Assembly (NCBI GenBank): GCA_030762175.1
Contig: CM060831.1
Span: 69,355,001 to 69,419,000, forward strand
Direction: 5' to 3'
Length of the DNA stretch: 64,000 nucleotides
Source: Metallyticus violacea
Lineage: Eukaryota > Arthropoda > Insecta > Mantodea > Metallyticidae
The translations under genes were made by a program, and so were the position numbers. Shown here piece after piece: positions 12,373 through 22,759 of the stretch. How positions within the stretch are numbered: position 1 is the stretch's first letter; the number at the start of each line of letters is the position of its first letter. The notes below the pieces were generated by a model. It did not search any database, was not told where the DNA came from, and was given only the letters and a program-made list of their open reading frames with translations.

Positions 12373-13190
12373 ATTATATTGATTATTTTTAAATATTAGC
12401 AGACATTCCTTTTTATTTTTAACAATACTTAAGTAGCATAACATTAATGACAAATATGTTTTACGCAAATTTATTTTTACTTTCTTTTAAAGCACCGGCT
12501 TTGTTCATATAAAATGCATCTTCGCCGGCGCAAATTTCGTATTATAATTACGAAATTTCTACTATCACATATCAGTTATGAGATATGCATAATACTGATA
12601 ACTGAATGCGCAGCACATTCCTAACAATGCAAGTTGTTTGCACGCCAAATCGTCAATGTATGTTCAGTCGTCTAGAGTGTTTCGGTAAGTGATGATTTAA
12701 GTTGTCAAGTTGCTCGCTGTATTAAATACTATTAATGAATATTATAATAAATAATTTCGCTGTATACAGCGTATGGTTTGTGCAGTTATAAGTTCTGACT
12801 GTTCTATGATAAATTGCAAGGGTGATCAGAACCATACACTGTAGCACTAAGAGAACAGTTGAAAGACTTCTTCAAAAACCTTTGTTGTCGCACCCCACTG
12901 AACAGCATGCACTTCCTCTGTGCACATCTGGATATTTTCCCGGATAAGTTGTGTGCCGTCAGTGACGAGCAGGGTGATGGAGAACCGTTATAAAGACCGA
13001 TAACGCACTGTACTTACAGACTAATGCAGTTTTCATTTGTAGCATGCAGCATATCAACAGGAATGTTCTTTCAAACATAAGAGATAGGGTTCTTCTGTTC
13101 CTACATATCGTACAGTACTGGTTTTACATTCTAATATATACCTCCCATGCGTTCTCTGTAAAAATTTTAACTAATATATACACGAAAGTA
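12373..13190. other. AT-rich stretch with a small imperfect palindrome
   Basis: At about 12566-12600 TATCAGTTATG is followed by CATAATACTGATA, an imperfect hairpin. Nothing else is recognisable. Confidence 0.4.
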
Positions 13191-14363
13191 CAGGGTGTCT
13201 ACGCCCTAATACAAATCAGAAGATAAGGGACTGTTCATTCATAAATATAAAATATTGATAAAAAATTGAAAAAACAAACAAATACACAATTTCCATCCAG
13301 ATTCGCTCCAATATGTCTGGAATGATGGCACCAATCGCTTCTACAATCCGGGTACGGAGTTCTCGTAGCCTTCACGTAGCCCCAGAAAAAAAATCTAATG
13401 GTGATATGTATCAAGAATGTGGAGGCCACTTCATGCGTCCACCTCGTCCTATCCAGCGTCCTGAAAATATTATATTCAGAATTGTTCGCACATCCAGCAA
13501 TCAATGAGGTGGAGACCATCTTGCTAAAACCATAGGTTTTATTGTAGATCTTCGACTGGAGTAAGGTGTACAACTCCATCAAGTTCAAGTACGTCCTTAT
13601 TGCGAATATCGACTCTTGAAAAAAAGAAAGGCCCAATGATCCTGTGGCATATCAGGTCACACCACACGTTCTCTTTCGGACTATCTCGCACGTTCCACGA
13701 TGTAAAGTGGATGTTTTGACCCCTAAATTCAAACGATATGCTTATTGATAGTCCCCAAGACTTGAAACGTGGCCTCGTGGGAAAACATTACATATGTCAA
13801 GAAAGCAGGATTCCTGTCCATTCGGTCAAGCACGTCAGAAGCAAATTCATATCGTCGTGGCTTGTCCTCTGGCTTAACAGCTGCACTTTATGTGCATACA
13901 GATGCAACCGCTTTCTGAGGACCTTCTGGACATTTGCTCTTGGCATCTATAAGTTCCCGCGAAGCTAACGAATTCACTTGCGAGGACTTCATTGAAACTC
14001 TTAGCGGACATTCTCCACCTGTTCTTCAAAGATACACCGGCCTCCTGCACTCCGTTTCAGTGCGCTCTCGGTGTCCAAAAACTGTCTATGTCGTTGCTTT
14101 TGTGCTCTTAGCGTTTGTTTTAAACATGGCGAAACTTTCTTTGCGCCTAACAATGGGATTTGAATTCTGTGCACCATACTACAAGTTGTGCTTTCTCCTT
14201 AACTGAAGCCGTTTTCGCGCAGCAACACAATACGGCGTGTGTGTGTAAAAAGTTAGGCAGCAATTTCAACTACTGTTGTACCCAACGGACAAGCCAGACC
14301 TAAAAGAATAATTTGCAATGATTAAAAGGGTTTCAATATTAGGACATTTGTGTAGACACCCTG
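13191..14363 (-). mobile_element. Complete but dead Tc1/mariner-superfamily element
   Basis: The 1173-bp element has inverted ends CAGGGTGTCTAC (left) and GTAGACACCCTG (right) and is flanked by TA on both sides, the TA target duplication of this superfamily. The minus strand carries a full transposase relic. Reverse 13752-13785 reads FSHEATFQVLG, the first catalytic motif (usually FSDEATF) with Asp changed to His. At about 13500-13530 W-F-stop-QDG matches the second motif (WFQQDGA). At about 13400-13440 the frame reads GRGGRMKWPPHS, then a stop, then SPLDFF, which matches WPPRSPDLTPLDFF with the third acidic residue lost. Length fits an intact 1.2-1.3-kb element, so it died by point mutation, not deletion. 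Confidence 0.88.
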
Positions 14364-16276
14364 TATATAATGCATGATTACCTATTTATTGTACGTGCTG
14401 TATAACTTTTGAGATTTGCTCTGAAATTCTTGCACTGGAATTAGGAAAGAGCATGTTATTTTATATAGGATACTGAAAAAGTAGTTTATTTCCTAAAACT
14501 GCAACAAATAATGGCTCAATATTTTCCTGTGCATAACTAAAACAATGGCCTGTTATTGTTTTCAGATGATACCGAAAGATGCCGAAGTGGAACTAAAATT
14601 TTGAAAATCAAACACATTAAAAAGCTATCTACACAGCTTGTTTAATAATCGCTTCCGTTTAGTGGAAAAATAGTGTAACAAAACTCTGTATTCAAAGTTA
14701 ATTAGACACTCCTGTTGCTAATGAAGATCGCTTGTATTAACCTCTAAGACATCCTACAATTTAATGAAGACTAGAGCAAATGGTAGGATATTATTAAGAA
14801 AATTGGATGGAAAAGAAACACGACAGGGACGTGTTAAAGAAAAAAATTCAGAAATTCAGAATAGAAAATAATATAAGACGAAAATAAAGAAAAAGGCCAA
14901 AGGAAAAGAAATAGCGAGGAAAGGAAATGAAATGGATTATTAAAAACAAAAGAAAGTACTATAAGAAAGATAAAAAAAAACATAATTATGAAACTATGAA
15001 AATAGTAAAAAAGAGATTCAAAAAGGAAACAAAACAGGAAGTAAGAAGCAAGAAAGGTGATCTAAATTCAAAGAGCTTTCTGCTGCTTCCAAATATATTT
15101 TAAAGCCTTAATCGGAAGTTGACCATTTAAACCTAACCTCATCTTTCATTCTCTCATACTCAGTAGCTGTTAGGCAAGTAGTTTTCGTGTTCTTGGTTTA
15201 TTTTATTGGTAAAAATGCTGCGGAGATTTCATTATTAATCACTGCGGATTCTACCTGTTCCGCAACAACCGCACAGCACCAAGAAGCTATCTGCTTTGCA
15301 CCAAAAGTGACAAAATTCGCAGCGTCATTGCGCCAGAGACTCGAAACGAATGCAAGTAATACTGCTACCGCGAATAAAAAGAAATGTCAGCATTCTGTTT
15401 TTACTAGAGTAGCTAGAAAATAAACGAAGATTTTTGAGATTAGTCCTCAATCTGCAAATAACCTGATTGATCAAAAAATTCACTTATAAATATAATTTAA
15501 TTTATTCATTCTCTTGAGTTAAAAACAGAGAAAAAAGTTAATAAATTTATTTACAGAACCTTGTCAAGTTTTTCTTTTATTTCTCACACAATATACCTTA
15601 ACAAGTACATATTTCTGGAAAAAATTATATCATATATGATAGAAATCATCGTCTCTGCAGTAAGTCAAGTAAGCACTTTATTCTCTTGGCATTTCGTTAC
15701 AAAGTCGCTTGAGAAAACAGCTATTTACAAAGTGAATTTGAAGCTGGTGTGCTTAAACATATGGTTATTACAAATCATAGCCTTTACTATTTGAAATTTC
15801 CATTCATATACCTTCTCAACATACGTTTACCAACAGTGCTTAAGGGTACTGGGCAGTTGCAAGGATCATATAGTTCATGTTTTGTTGTAGAGGTAATAGA
15901 CATTCTCAACTTTTAAAAAAATGCATGACACATTGAACTTTTCGTCACTAAGGCTATTAATGTGGGCATTTACAGATGGCGATGGATAGATCACACCTCC
16001 CCATACAACTTTTACCAATATATACGCTTGTTGCTTTCCAAATCTTAGTAAAGAAGGGTAGTGACGTTTGTTTTGCATAGCATAACCTTGCCTTTACGCT
16101 TCAAATTCTTGGTGCGTATTGCAAGCAAGTTTTCATGGATCGACTATATGCATCTTGAGAAAATGTATGCATGAATGACCCAGAATCCCAAAGAAAGTTT
16201 TTGCCATGTAATTTGAAAGCATTATGAAGTAATGTGTTTTAATGATGGCTTCAGCAGGAGAATTAAATTATATGAG
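14364..16276. other. AT-rich DNA with A-rich tract and short palindrome
   Basis: The plus strand is strongly purine-rich (A/G) at about 14800-15060. A perfect 14-bp palindrome TATCATATATGATA lies at 15628-15641. Short ORFs at 15187-15423 and 15561-15794 match nothing I recognise. Confidence 0.4.
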
Positions 16277-16310
16277 CAATTTTCAATACCAGTGGTGGTA
16301 TTGAAAATTG
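16277..16310. repeat. Perfect 15-bp hairpin with 4-nt loop
   Basis: CAATTTTCAATACCA is followed by GTGG and then its exact complement TGGTATTGAAAATTG. No transposon ends or coding context adjoin it. Confidence 0.9.
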
Positions 16311-16829
16311 ATATGAAGGTGATAATAGTATACGGGTCATCGAAGCAGATTTGCAAAACAAGTCTAAGAAGGACAGAGTTAGGAGACGATCAAACTAATA
16401 ACGAAAAGTGAAAAAATTGAATCATGAACGAAAAATGTTCTAAATATATGATTCATTGCTCATGTCTACACATTGATCTTTAATAATACTTTTCTGAAAC
16501 TTGTATTTTTCATGTTTAAGGTGCACTTCACTCTAACCCCTTAAGAAATCTGAAAGACATTTATAACCTTTGTTTTTCAATCTAAGAAACACACGTTCCA
16601 CTTAAATTTATAGTACGTTTCATCGTTTTTTTTTTATTTAAAATCATATATATGTGTCACAATTTGCATTAGTTCTATATTCAAAAGATAAACATTTATA
16701 AGAAAAATATCTATGTGAAAAATATCGAAGAATTCCTGTATTGTAACATTTTTTTTTTATTTAACAAGAAACGCAGTTTTTGAGAAAATTGCACCAGTGA
16801 TACTTTTAAAAACTCTTATTTGTTATACA

Positions 16830-16870
16830 GGGTGTTCCATTTATCTTTCCCACCCAAATTTCATGATGCT
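16830..16870 (+). repeat. Single transposon-end-like motif
   Basis: TATACAGGGTGTTCCATTTATCTT begins with a TA and CAGGGTGTTCC, typical of the outer end of Tc1/mariner-type elements and MITEs. No partner end is evident nearby, so it is a solo or decayed end. Confidence 0.35.
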
Positions 16871-17531
16871 CAAATAAAAAAACGTTTTATCTAAATATTG
16901 CTATTCCTGAATTTACCCTCCATCGTTTGTAGTATTTAAACCTACTGTAACTTCACATAAATACCTGGGCCAGTCGTCTGGACGCATATATAGAGTACGC
17001 ATGCATAAATAAATACTAATCTGTCATTTGCTCTAAATATAAGAATAGAAACAGTTGACAACCTAACAAGAGCTAGATGTTCCGGTATAATATCAAAAAC
17101 ATACTGACAAGTAACACACAAAAGCACGCACTTTTTGCATAACTACATATTCTTTCTTATAGTTAGTAAGGTAACAGTTACTTCAGTCAAATGGTGCTAT
17201 TAGACGATTAGTATAAGAGGCTGCGGGTGATTTGGAGTAATTTAAAATACCTGTTATAATTAACGTGTATTGTTAGTATTAATATATCAGATTCAAACAA
17301 GGAAACTTAATTGAGAACACCTCTCTGTCTTCAAGCCTGCTTGCACAAATATGCGATATCGCCCGTAAATACTACACTGTTGTTTGTGAATATTGCAACA
17401 CCAAGAAGAAATCATGCGAATAGAATGAAATTTATATCACATATGAGTAATCATAATATGTGGTTAAAGTTCCGGTCCTAAACAACAATACAGTCTGCAA
17501 AAAAGATCAATATCTTGTGAAGCTATATGTC
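16871..17531. other. AT-rich stretch, nothing recognised
   Basis: It may hold remains of the element whose end lies at 16830, but no transposase motif is visible. Confidence 0.35.
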
Positions 17532-17851
17532 ACGGCATCGAATTGTCGATCCTGGTGATGTAGTGGTAAACATACTTGCCTCCTAAACCCAAGATCGCGG
17601 GTTCAAACCCGGCCAGGATCGATAGATTTTTCGGGTGTAAAAATTTTAAGTATGGCTTCCTTCGGAAGGAAGCAAAGCCGTAGATCTCGTGTCATACATT
17701 TACGGTACGAAAAAGAACCTCAAGCCTGGAAGAAGAGGCCTCTGAGCAAAATGTGTCAGCCGTTTCAAGCCCTGAATTGAATGGGACTCTGATGACCTGA
17801 GATGTTAAAGAGCGTCCATAAATAAACCAAATCAATCAAACGGCATCGAAT
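17532..17851 (+). repeat. tRNA-derived SINE, family 1, with 12-bp target duplication
   Basis: The SINE body spans 17544-17839 and is flanked by identical 12-bp copies of ACGGCATCGAAT at 17532-17543 and 17840-17851. The head has GATGTAGTGG, GCCTCCTAAACCC and GGGTTCAAACCC. The acceptor strands CGATCCTGG and CCAGGATCG still pair. The body keeps the TTCCTTCGGAAGGAAG hairpin and the tail ends ATAAATAAACCAAATCAATC. The direct repeats mark a target-primed insertion. Confidence 0.95.
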
Positions 17852-19044
17852 CAGAGATTTTGGGTGTATCAGAGGAATCAAATGGCAAACCGTTTCCTAC
17901 TTCGTTAGGATTGCGCTGAATGAAATGACTTCTACCTTCACACCTTCCCTGGTATAGCGGTTTCTGTTAATATGCTCACAACTTTTTAAGACTGGATGGC
18001 GAAGATATTCAGAGGCCTACAACATCATCATGTCCAGTATGACGCTGGACTGCACATGTTGTATGATGGAGAGCACCACAGAATTGTCTAATAGTATGTG
18101 GTCATCATGTAGTCGTCCAAAAACTCTTATGTTTACAAGCCCATTGCAGCCTGAATATCAGGGTCAAGGGAATCAGTCGCAAAGGAATGCCTGTAGTCAG
18201 TACTTATGAAGCAGTCCTAACATTGTGATAAAGCTGAACGACTAGTCAAGTCCATGCGGAAGAGATATCCGACAATCTTTGCTGTCGTCACATATTATTG
18301 CTCTCTTCAATCCTGTTCCTACTCTCATTACTGACCTCATATGAGTAGAATTTCGCAATACGAAAATCCCCTTTCACGCTAACCTATCATTCGTCCCCAG
18401 TCGAACTATGTCGTTTGTTTATATTATGCCCTTTCGTGTCAGTGAGGCATGGTGACCCTGGAGAAATGTACACTGCTCGCTGTACAGCTCTTCAACAGTC
18501 CTTTATTTTTACTCCTAACACGACAGTTCAGAGCGCGCTGTTGGGGCACAGACACACTCTGCAATTCTAATCATTTGCATGTTATACCCACTTTGCAGTT
18601 CCTGCGTGTTTCATATTTATGTTGCCATTACTACATAGCATTGCGATTTTCAACGCTATATGCATTCTCTTTGAATTAAGCCTTTCTTACCAAGACTTAC
18701 TTTCACATTATAACATATTTTTAATTCTTTAGTTCTACAGTTATTGTTGCCTTATCCACCCCTAGGACAGTCACAGATATAGACATGACGGCAATGTTCT
18801 TAAATTGTGCTCTGTTCTCCGTACTGTGCTGACATATCGATCGCCTTTGCTAATTACTTGGCCAGATGTTTATTTTCACTTGAGTTGTACAAGTTAACCA
18901 TCATGTGTTTTATGTGCGAGCTTTTTGTTATAGTAAGCATTTTCTGTACTAAATTTTTATTTACTTTTTTTTTCATAACCGGCAAATATTTAGGGAATTA
19001 ATGGCAGACGCATGCTTGAACATTCATGGTAACTATATGTATAA
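17852..19044. other. No recognised gene; patch of higher GC
   Basis: The 17880-18560 part is somewhat GC-richer and may be an old element, but I see no known motif. Short ORFs at 18449-18679 and 18807-19001 look like chance. Confidence 0.35.
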
Positions 19045-19704
19045 CAGAGGGTGCCAAAAAATGTATATACACTTCAAACAAAGAAAAAAACTGTGTTAAC
19101 ATAACAAAACTGAATTCACACAAACAGAAAATGATGAGCACTAATCATCTTAGACTTTTACAGCTACAGCAGTTGCTCAAAATGCTCACCATCGGCATCG
19201 ATACACTTCTGAGTACGTTGTACTACTGTTTGAGCAACGTTTGCGAAAGTGTCCTCAGCGATTGCAGCACATGCCGTTTCAATTTCTTCCCGAAGTGCTG
19301 TCAATGTAGTTGGTTTTCTACGTCCTTAAGAGTTCCCCATAGGGAGAAGTCCAATGGAGTTAGATGCAGAGACAGCGGTGAAAACTCAATCGGACCTCTT
19401 CGTCCTATCCAGTACCTTATAAGATTGTCACGTACATTTCGGTGGTAATTTGGCGGTGCAGCTCCATTTTGTTGTAGCAACGCTAGCATAATGTAATGTG
19501 AGTTACATCTGTTTACAGAACATCAAGAGATAATCTTGCATCATTTGTTCACCTGTCGCGTAACAAAGCTATCATAATATGTGTGAGTCACATCTGTTTA
19601 CAGAACATAATACTACACATAACTGTATTTCTTTTGGCCCAACTTTGAAATATATTAAATAAATATATACTGTGAAAGTGCATATACATTTTTTTCACCC
19701 TCGG
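19045..19704 (-). mobile_element. Internally deleted mariner-superfamily element, copy 1
   Basis: About 660 bp with inverted ends CAGAGGGTGCCAAAAA and (complement) CCGAGGGTGAAAAAAA, each followed by ATGTATATAC or a close variant. The minus strand holds the carboxyl-terminal transposase: QQNGAAPPN (second-Asp motif with D to N), WIGRRGPIEF, then HLTPLDFSLWG (usually SPDLTPLDF). The amino-terminal half and first Asp are deleted. A block with TTACATCTGTTTACAGAACAT occurs twice near the right end, a small duplication absent from copy 2. It is non-autonomous and dead. Copy 2 is 21177-22128. Confidence 0.85.
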
Positions 19705-20273
19705 TGTGTATAGGTAGATGAAGTAATCTTAAAATATTAATTACATCTAAAATCAATATGAGAAATCTTAGAAATAGTCATTACAACCGAGAAAAAATTA
19801 TTTTTCTAAATATTCTTCCTGGTTTTAAAATACTCTTTCAGGGGATCAAGTAATATGCCAGTTATAAAGCGACAAATCAGGGCTTATATGGAGGATAAAG
19901 ATTATCTCACTAGACGGTTTTGAAAAAGAGTAACGTGAAACGTATATGAAATTAATCTTAATTCAAAGTTATTTTACCAAAGGTTTCTCGCAGAATGATG
20001 TCATGAAAGACTTATTTCACGAAAAAGGCCCTCTATTTCTTTGAATAAGTTCATCAGTGGGTGCAATTTTCACGCAATTCTTTACTTTTCCAGATATATC
20101 CCTCATCTTGCATCTCTTCTCTGCCTTCTTTGCGCTCGACACTTCAAACCCTCAATCTTAATAGAGGGAACCTCCATATTGGGCAAACATCTTCTAATAT
20201 TTTAAGTAATTTTACTCTCTTCTTACTAAAATATATTATGCCAGCTGTATGCCACTTTTATTAAATAAATTCA
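19705..20273. other. AT-rich stretch, nothing recognised
   Basis: A short ORF at 20061-20264 matches no family I know. Confidence 0.4.
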
Positions 20274-20545
20274 GTGAGGTTATTTGGGTTGCGGGCCAGC
20301 AAAGCGCGGCAGTGAGCGGGAAGAAGCGGTCAAGTTGTCAAGACGTGTGCAGTTTGAGAGCGGCTTTTTCAGAGAATGTTTACGCATTCGTATGTTACTC
20401 CTTGCTTTCTTCGCGTGTAAATTGTGTGCTAATTATTTCTCGTTAGTTATGACACTACATAAATAATGTTTTGAAGGTCTGGTTTTTATATGTGATACAT
20501 ATGGGAAAACGGGTTCTTGCAGAGAAGCGGTAATATGATTTGCAA
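20274..20545 (+). repeat. Dispersed repeat R1, copy 2 (reference orientation)
   Basis: Begins near GTGAGGTTATTTGGGTT and ends near TTCTTGCAGAGAAGCGGTAA. Its reverse complement aligns with 23857-24135 and 45-330. Shared blocks include TGTAAATTGTGTGCT, GTTATGACA and TTCTTGCAGAGAAG. It is GC-richer at its left third. Two overlapping ORFs inside are short and unrelated to known proteins. Confidence 0.65.
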
Positions 20546-20835
20546 ATTAATTACCTGACAATCGTATTTCAAGCAGAAAAACTGTTCGACAATTTGTTAA
20601 AAAGTTACGATAGAAAGAGAGATAGAGAGAGATAGTTTCTCAATGACAAGAAACTGTGTTCCGAACTTCCGTGCTCTTATGAATGAAAATTTATATGAAA
20701 TACGAGAATTTCATACACAAGTGCCTGCAACATCTCTTTTAACTTAGCTTTGTACTTATTAATATCAGGTTTAAGTACAGTATCATTTTATGCTTTCAGT
20801 AAATACTAACTTTACATGCGGCGATTCTATCTAGT
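20546..20835. other. AT-rich spacer with short GATA/GAGA tract
   Basis: A short AGATAGAGAGAGATAG run lies near 20610-20635. Nothing else is recognised. Confidence 0.4.
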
Positions 20836-20890
20836 GCTTTCCCAGTAAACAGTAGCGCTCAGGCGGCCCATAACTCAAATAAATTCACTG
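20836..20890 (-). repeat. R1 fragment (partial fourth copy)
   Basis: CCCAGTAAACAGTAGCGC followed by GGCCCATAACTCAAATAA matches the end of copies 1 and 3 (CCCATAACTCAAATAATCTC). Only one end of the family is present. Confidence 0.5.
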
Positions 20891-20983
20891 TACTGCTTTC
20901 AGGTATCTGCAAACTAGCCGCACACATCAAGCTGTGGATATGAAAAGAATTCTTCTTAATTAAATAAACATTTCTAATGTTCG

Positions 20984-21043
20984 CCTGGAATCGAACCGGA
21001 GTCCTAAGGTGCTACATCGGTTGCGCTATGAGGCCAATTAAAT
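20984..21043 (-). pseudogene. tRNA-like sequence, truncated
   Basis: On the minus strand it reads TTGGCCTCATAGCGCAACCG (A-box-like), then a shortened middle, then CCGGTTCGATTCCAGGCGA (B box plus acceptor 3' strand). TGGCCT and the AGGCGA end pair only partly, and the anticodon arm is too short for a tRNA. It is either a tRNA pseudogene or a SINE head without its body. Confidence 0.45.
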
Positions 21044-21543
21044 CGATATTTTAATTCTAGATTTTTTCTGTCTGTGCTCTTATATAAACAGATGGAAATT
21101 TAATTAAATAAGAAATTATGGAAGCGACAATTTATTCTGTGGGGTATTTTAAATACATTGCTAATACAGTGGGTGACAAAAAATGTATACACACTTCAAG
21201 CAAAGAAAAAACTGTGTTAACATAACAAAACTGAATTCATACAAACAGAAAATGATGCTCCAAATGTCCAACATCGGCGTCGATACACTTCAGAGTACAT
21301 TGAACTACTGATTGAGCAACGTTTGCGAAAGTGTCCTCAGCGATTACAGCACATGCCGTTTCAATTTCTTCCCGAAGTACTGCCAGTGTAGCTGGTTTTC
21401 TACGGTATACAACATCCTTAAAGGTTCCCCATAGGTAGAAGTCCAACGGAGTTAGATCTGGAGAACGCGGTGGAAACTCAATCGGACCTCTTCGTCCTAT
21501 CCATCTTTGGAATATTGTCATCAAGGTACGCACGTACATCTTG

Positions 21544-21857
21544 GTGGTAATGGGATTGATTAATTTATTTATGGACGCTCTTTAACATCTCAGGTCATCA
21601 GCGTCCCATTAAACTCAGGGCGTGAAACGGCCGACAAATTTTGCTCAGAGGCCTCTCTTTCAGGCTTGAGGTTCTTTTTCGTGCCGTAAATATACGACAC
21701 GGGACCCACGGTTTTACTTCCCTTCCGAAGGAAGCCATACTTAGGATTTTTACGCCCGAAAAAATCCATCGCTCCTGGCCGGGTTCGAACCCGCGATCTT
21801 GGGTTTAGTAGGCAAGTATGGTAACCACTACACCACCAGGACCGACGTGGTAATGGG
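21544..21857 (-). repeat. Family-1 SINE nested in mariner copy 2
   Basis: The SINE spans 21555-21846 and is flanked by 11-bp copies of GTGGTAATGGG at 21544-21554 and 21847-21857. Removing one copy and the SINE restores a run that aligns with 19434-19460 of the sister element. Read on the minus strand, the head is intact: GGTCCTGGTGGTGTAGTGG and GCGGGTTCGAACCCGGCC. The tail ends CATAAATAAATTAATCAAT. It inserted after the mariner. Confidence 0.97.
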
Positions 21858-21974
21858 GTGGTGCATCATCCTGTTGGAAGTAAAATTCCTATTTTCCATA
21901 GAGTGTATGAATGGCGGGTAAGACGGTTGTGCATATCACGTTCTTTGTTGATTTACCTGTCACGTAGCAACGCT

Positions 21975-21977
<3 letters not shown>

Positions 21978-22014
<37 letters not shown>
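21978..22014. repeat. (AT)n microsatellite
   Basis: Uninterrupted AT dinucleotides inside the deleted mariner at the place where copy 1 has ATAATATGTG. Confidence 0.95.
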
Positions 22015-22016
<2 letters not shown>

Positions 22017-22325
22017 TCACATATGTTTACAGAACATCATACTACACATTACTGTTGTTAATCGGTTCAACTTTTAAATATATTAAATATCTACTGGGAA
22101 AGTGTGTATACATTTTTGGCACCCTCTGTATATGTTTGATGTTATTTGTTTATTTGATATTTTTTAAAATGCTATTTACTGTCGCATTGACTGCATGGTC
22201 TTCTCGCGTCATTTGTAGATTAGACATAAATTCTATAGATGGAAGTCTTTAGTTATTAATGGAATGAAATGAAATACATTAATGATAGTGCAAATTACTC
22301 TGAGTTTTTGGTGATTTAAAGTCAG

Positions 22326-22401
22326 TCAGCATGACCTTACCGGAAATCAAACCCAGGACCTCTGGATTAATAGTCGCAAAGGCTACGACCACACCACGGA
22401 T
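22326..22401 (-). repeat. Family-2 SINE head fragment
   Basis: Minus strand reads TCCGTGGTGTGGTCG, GCGACTATTAATCCAGAGG and CCTGGGTTTGATTTCCGG, matching the head of the 11.5-kb copy. The body is missing. Confidence 0.7.
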
Positions 22402-22460
22402 TTATTTAATTTTATAATTGTATTTTCGACCATTCGGTCATAATGGACAAGTATTGCCAT

Positions 22461-22759
22461 TGCCTTCTAAACTACCATAGGTGGCCGAGGTCGTTAAGGC
22501 ACGGACTGTGAGTTCGAGGTCTAGGGTTTGATTCCCACCAGGACCATCCTCCCTGACTTGAGTTTTTTTCTAGATTTTTCTCAGTCCTAATAAATGGTAA
22601 ATGCTGGAGTGTAACTTGAACTTAGGCCTGGAACGCTTCCTTCCTTTAAAAAATCCTTTCCCAATTTATCATTTCCTGTCATGTATCATCAGTGTCCACC
22701 GCCTGTGATGCCTCAGTAGTTAAAACGAAGTTAAACACTATTTAAAAATGCCTTCTAAA
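22461..22759 (+). repeat. tRNA-derived SINE, family 3, with 11-bp target duplication
   Basis: The SINE lies at 22472-22748 between identical TGCCTTCTAAA repeats at 22461-22471 and 22749-22759. The head has GGTGGCCGAGGTCGTTAAGG (A box, typical of long-variable-arm tRNAs) and GGTTTGATTCCCACCAGGA (B box). The body has TTTTTTTCTAGATTTTTCTC, TTAGGCCTGGAACG and GCCTCAGTAGTTAAAACG. It shares all blocks with 40759-41043 and, reversed, 35022-35274. Confidence 0.93.

Larger units (their letters stand above)
21177..22128 (-). mobile_element. Internally deleted mariner-superfamily element, copy 2, hosting a SINE
   Basis: Ends are CAGTGGGTGACAAAAA and (complement) CAGAGGGTGCCAAAAA with TA on both sides. 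Without the nested SINE it is about 650 bp. The minus-strand frame 21237-21539 is open for 100 codons and encodes the carboxyl-terminal transposase: WIGRRGPIEFPPRSPDLTPLDF with the third catalytic Asp intact, then KDVVYRR and a helical tail ending HLEHHF. Past the SINE, about 21858-21905 continues the second-Asp region in decayed form. The amino-terminal half is deleted. An (AT)n tract at 21978-22014 lies in the untranslated part. It is non-autonomous. Confidence 0.88.

Noticed and set aside
21858..22061. ORF with Ile-Tyr repeat
   Set aside because: The repeat is the (AT)n microsatellite inside the deleted mariner.
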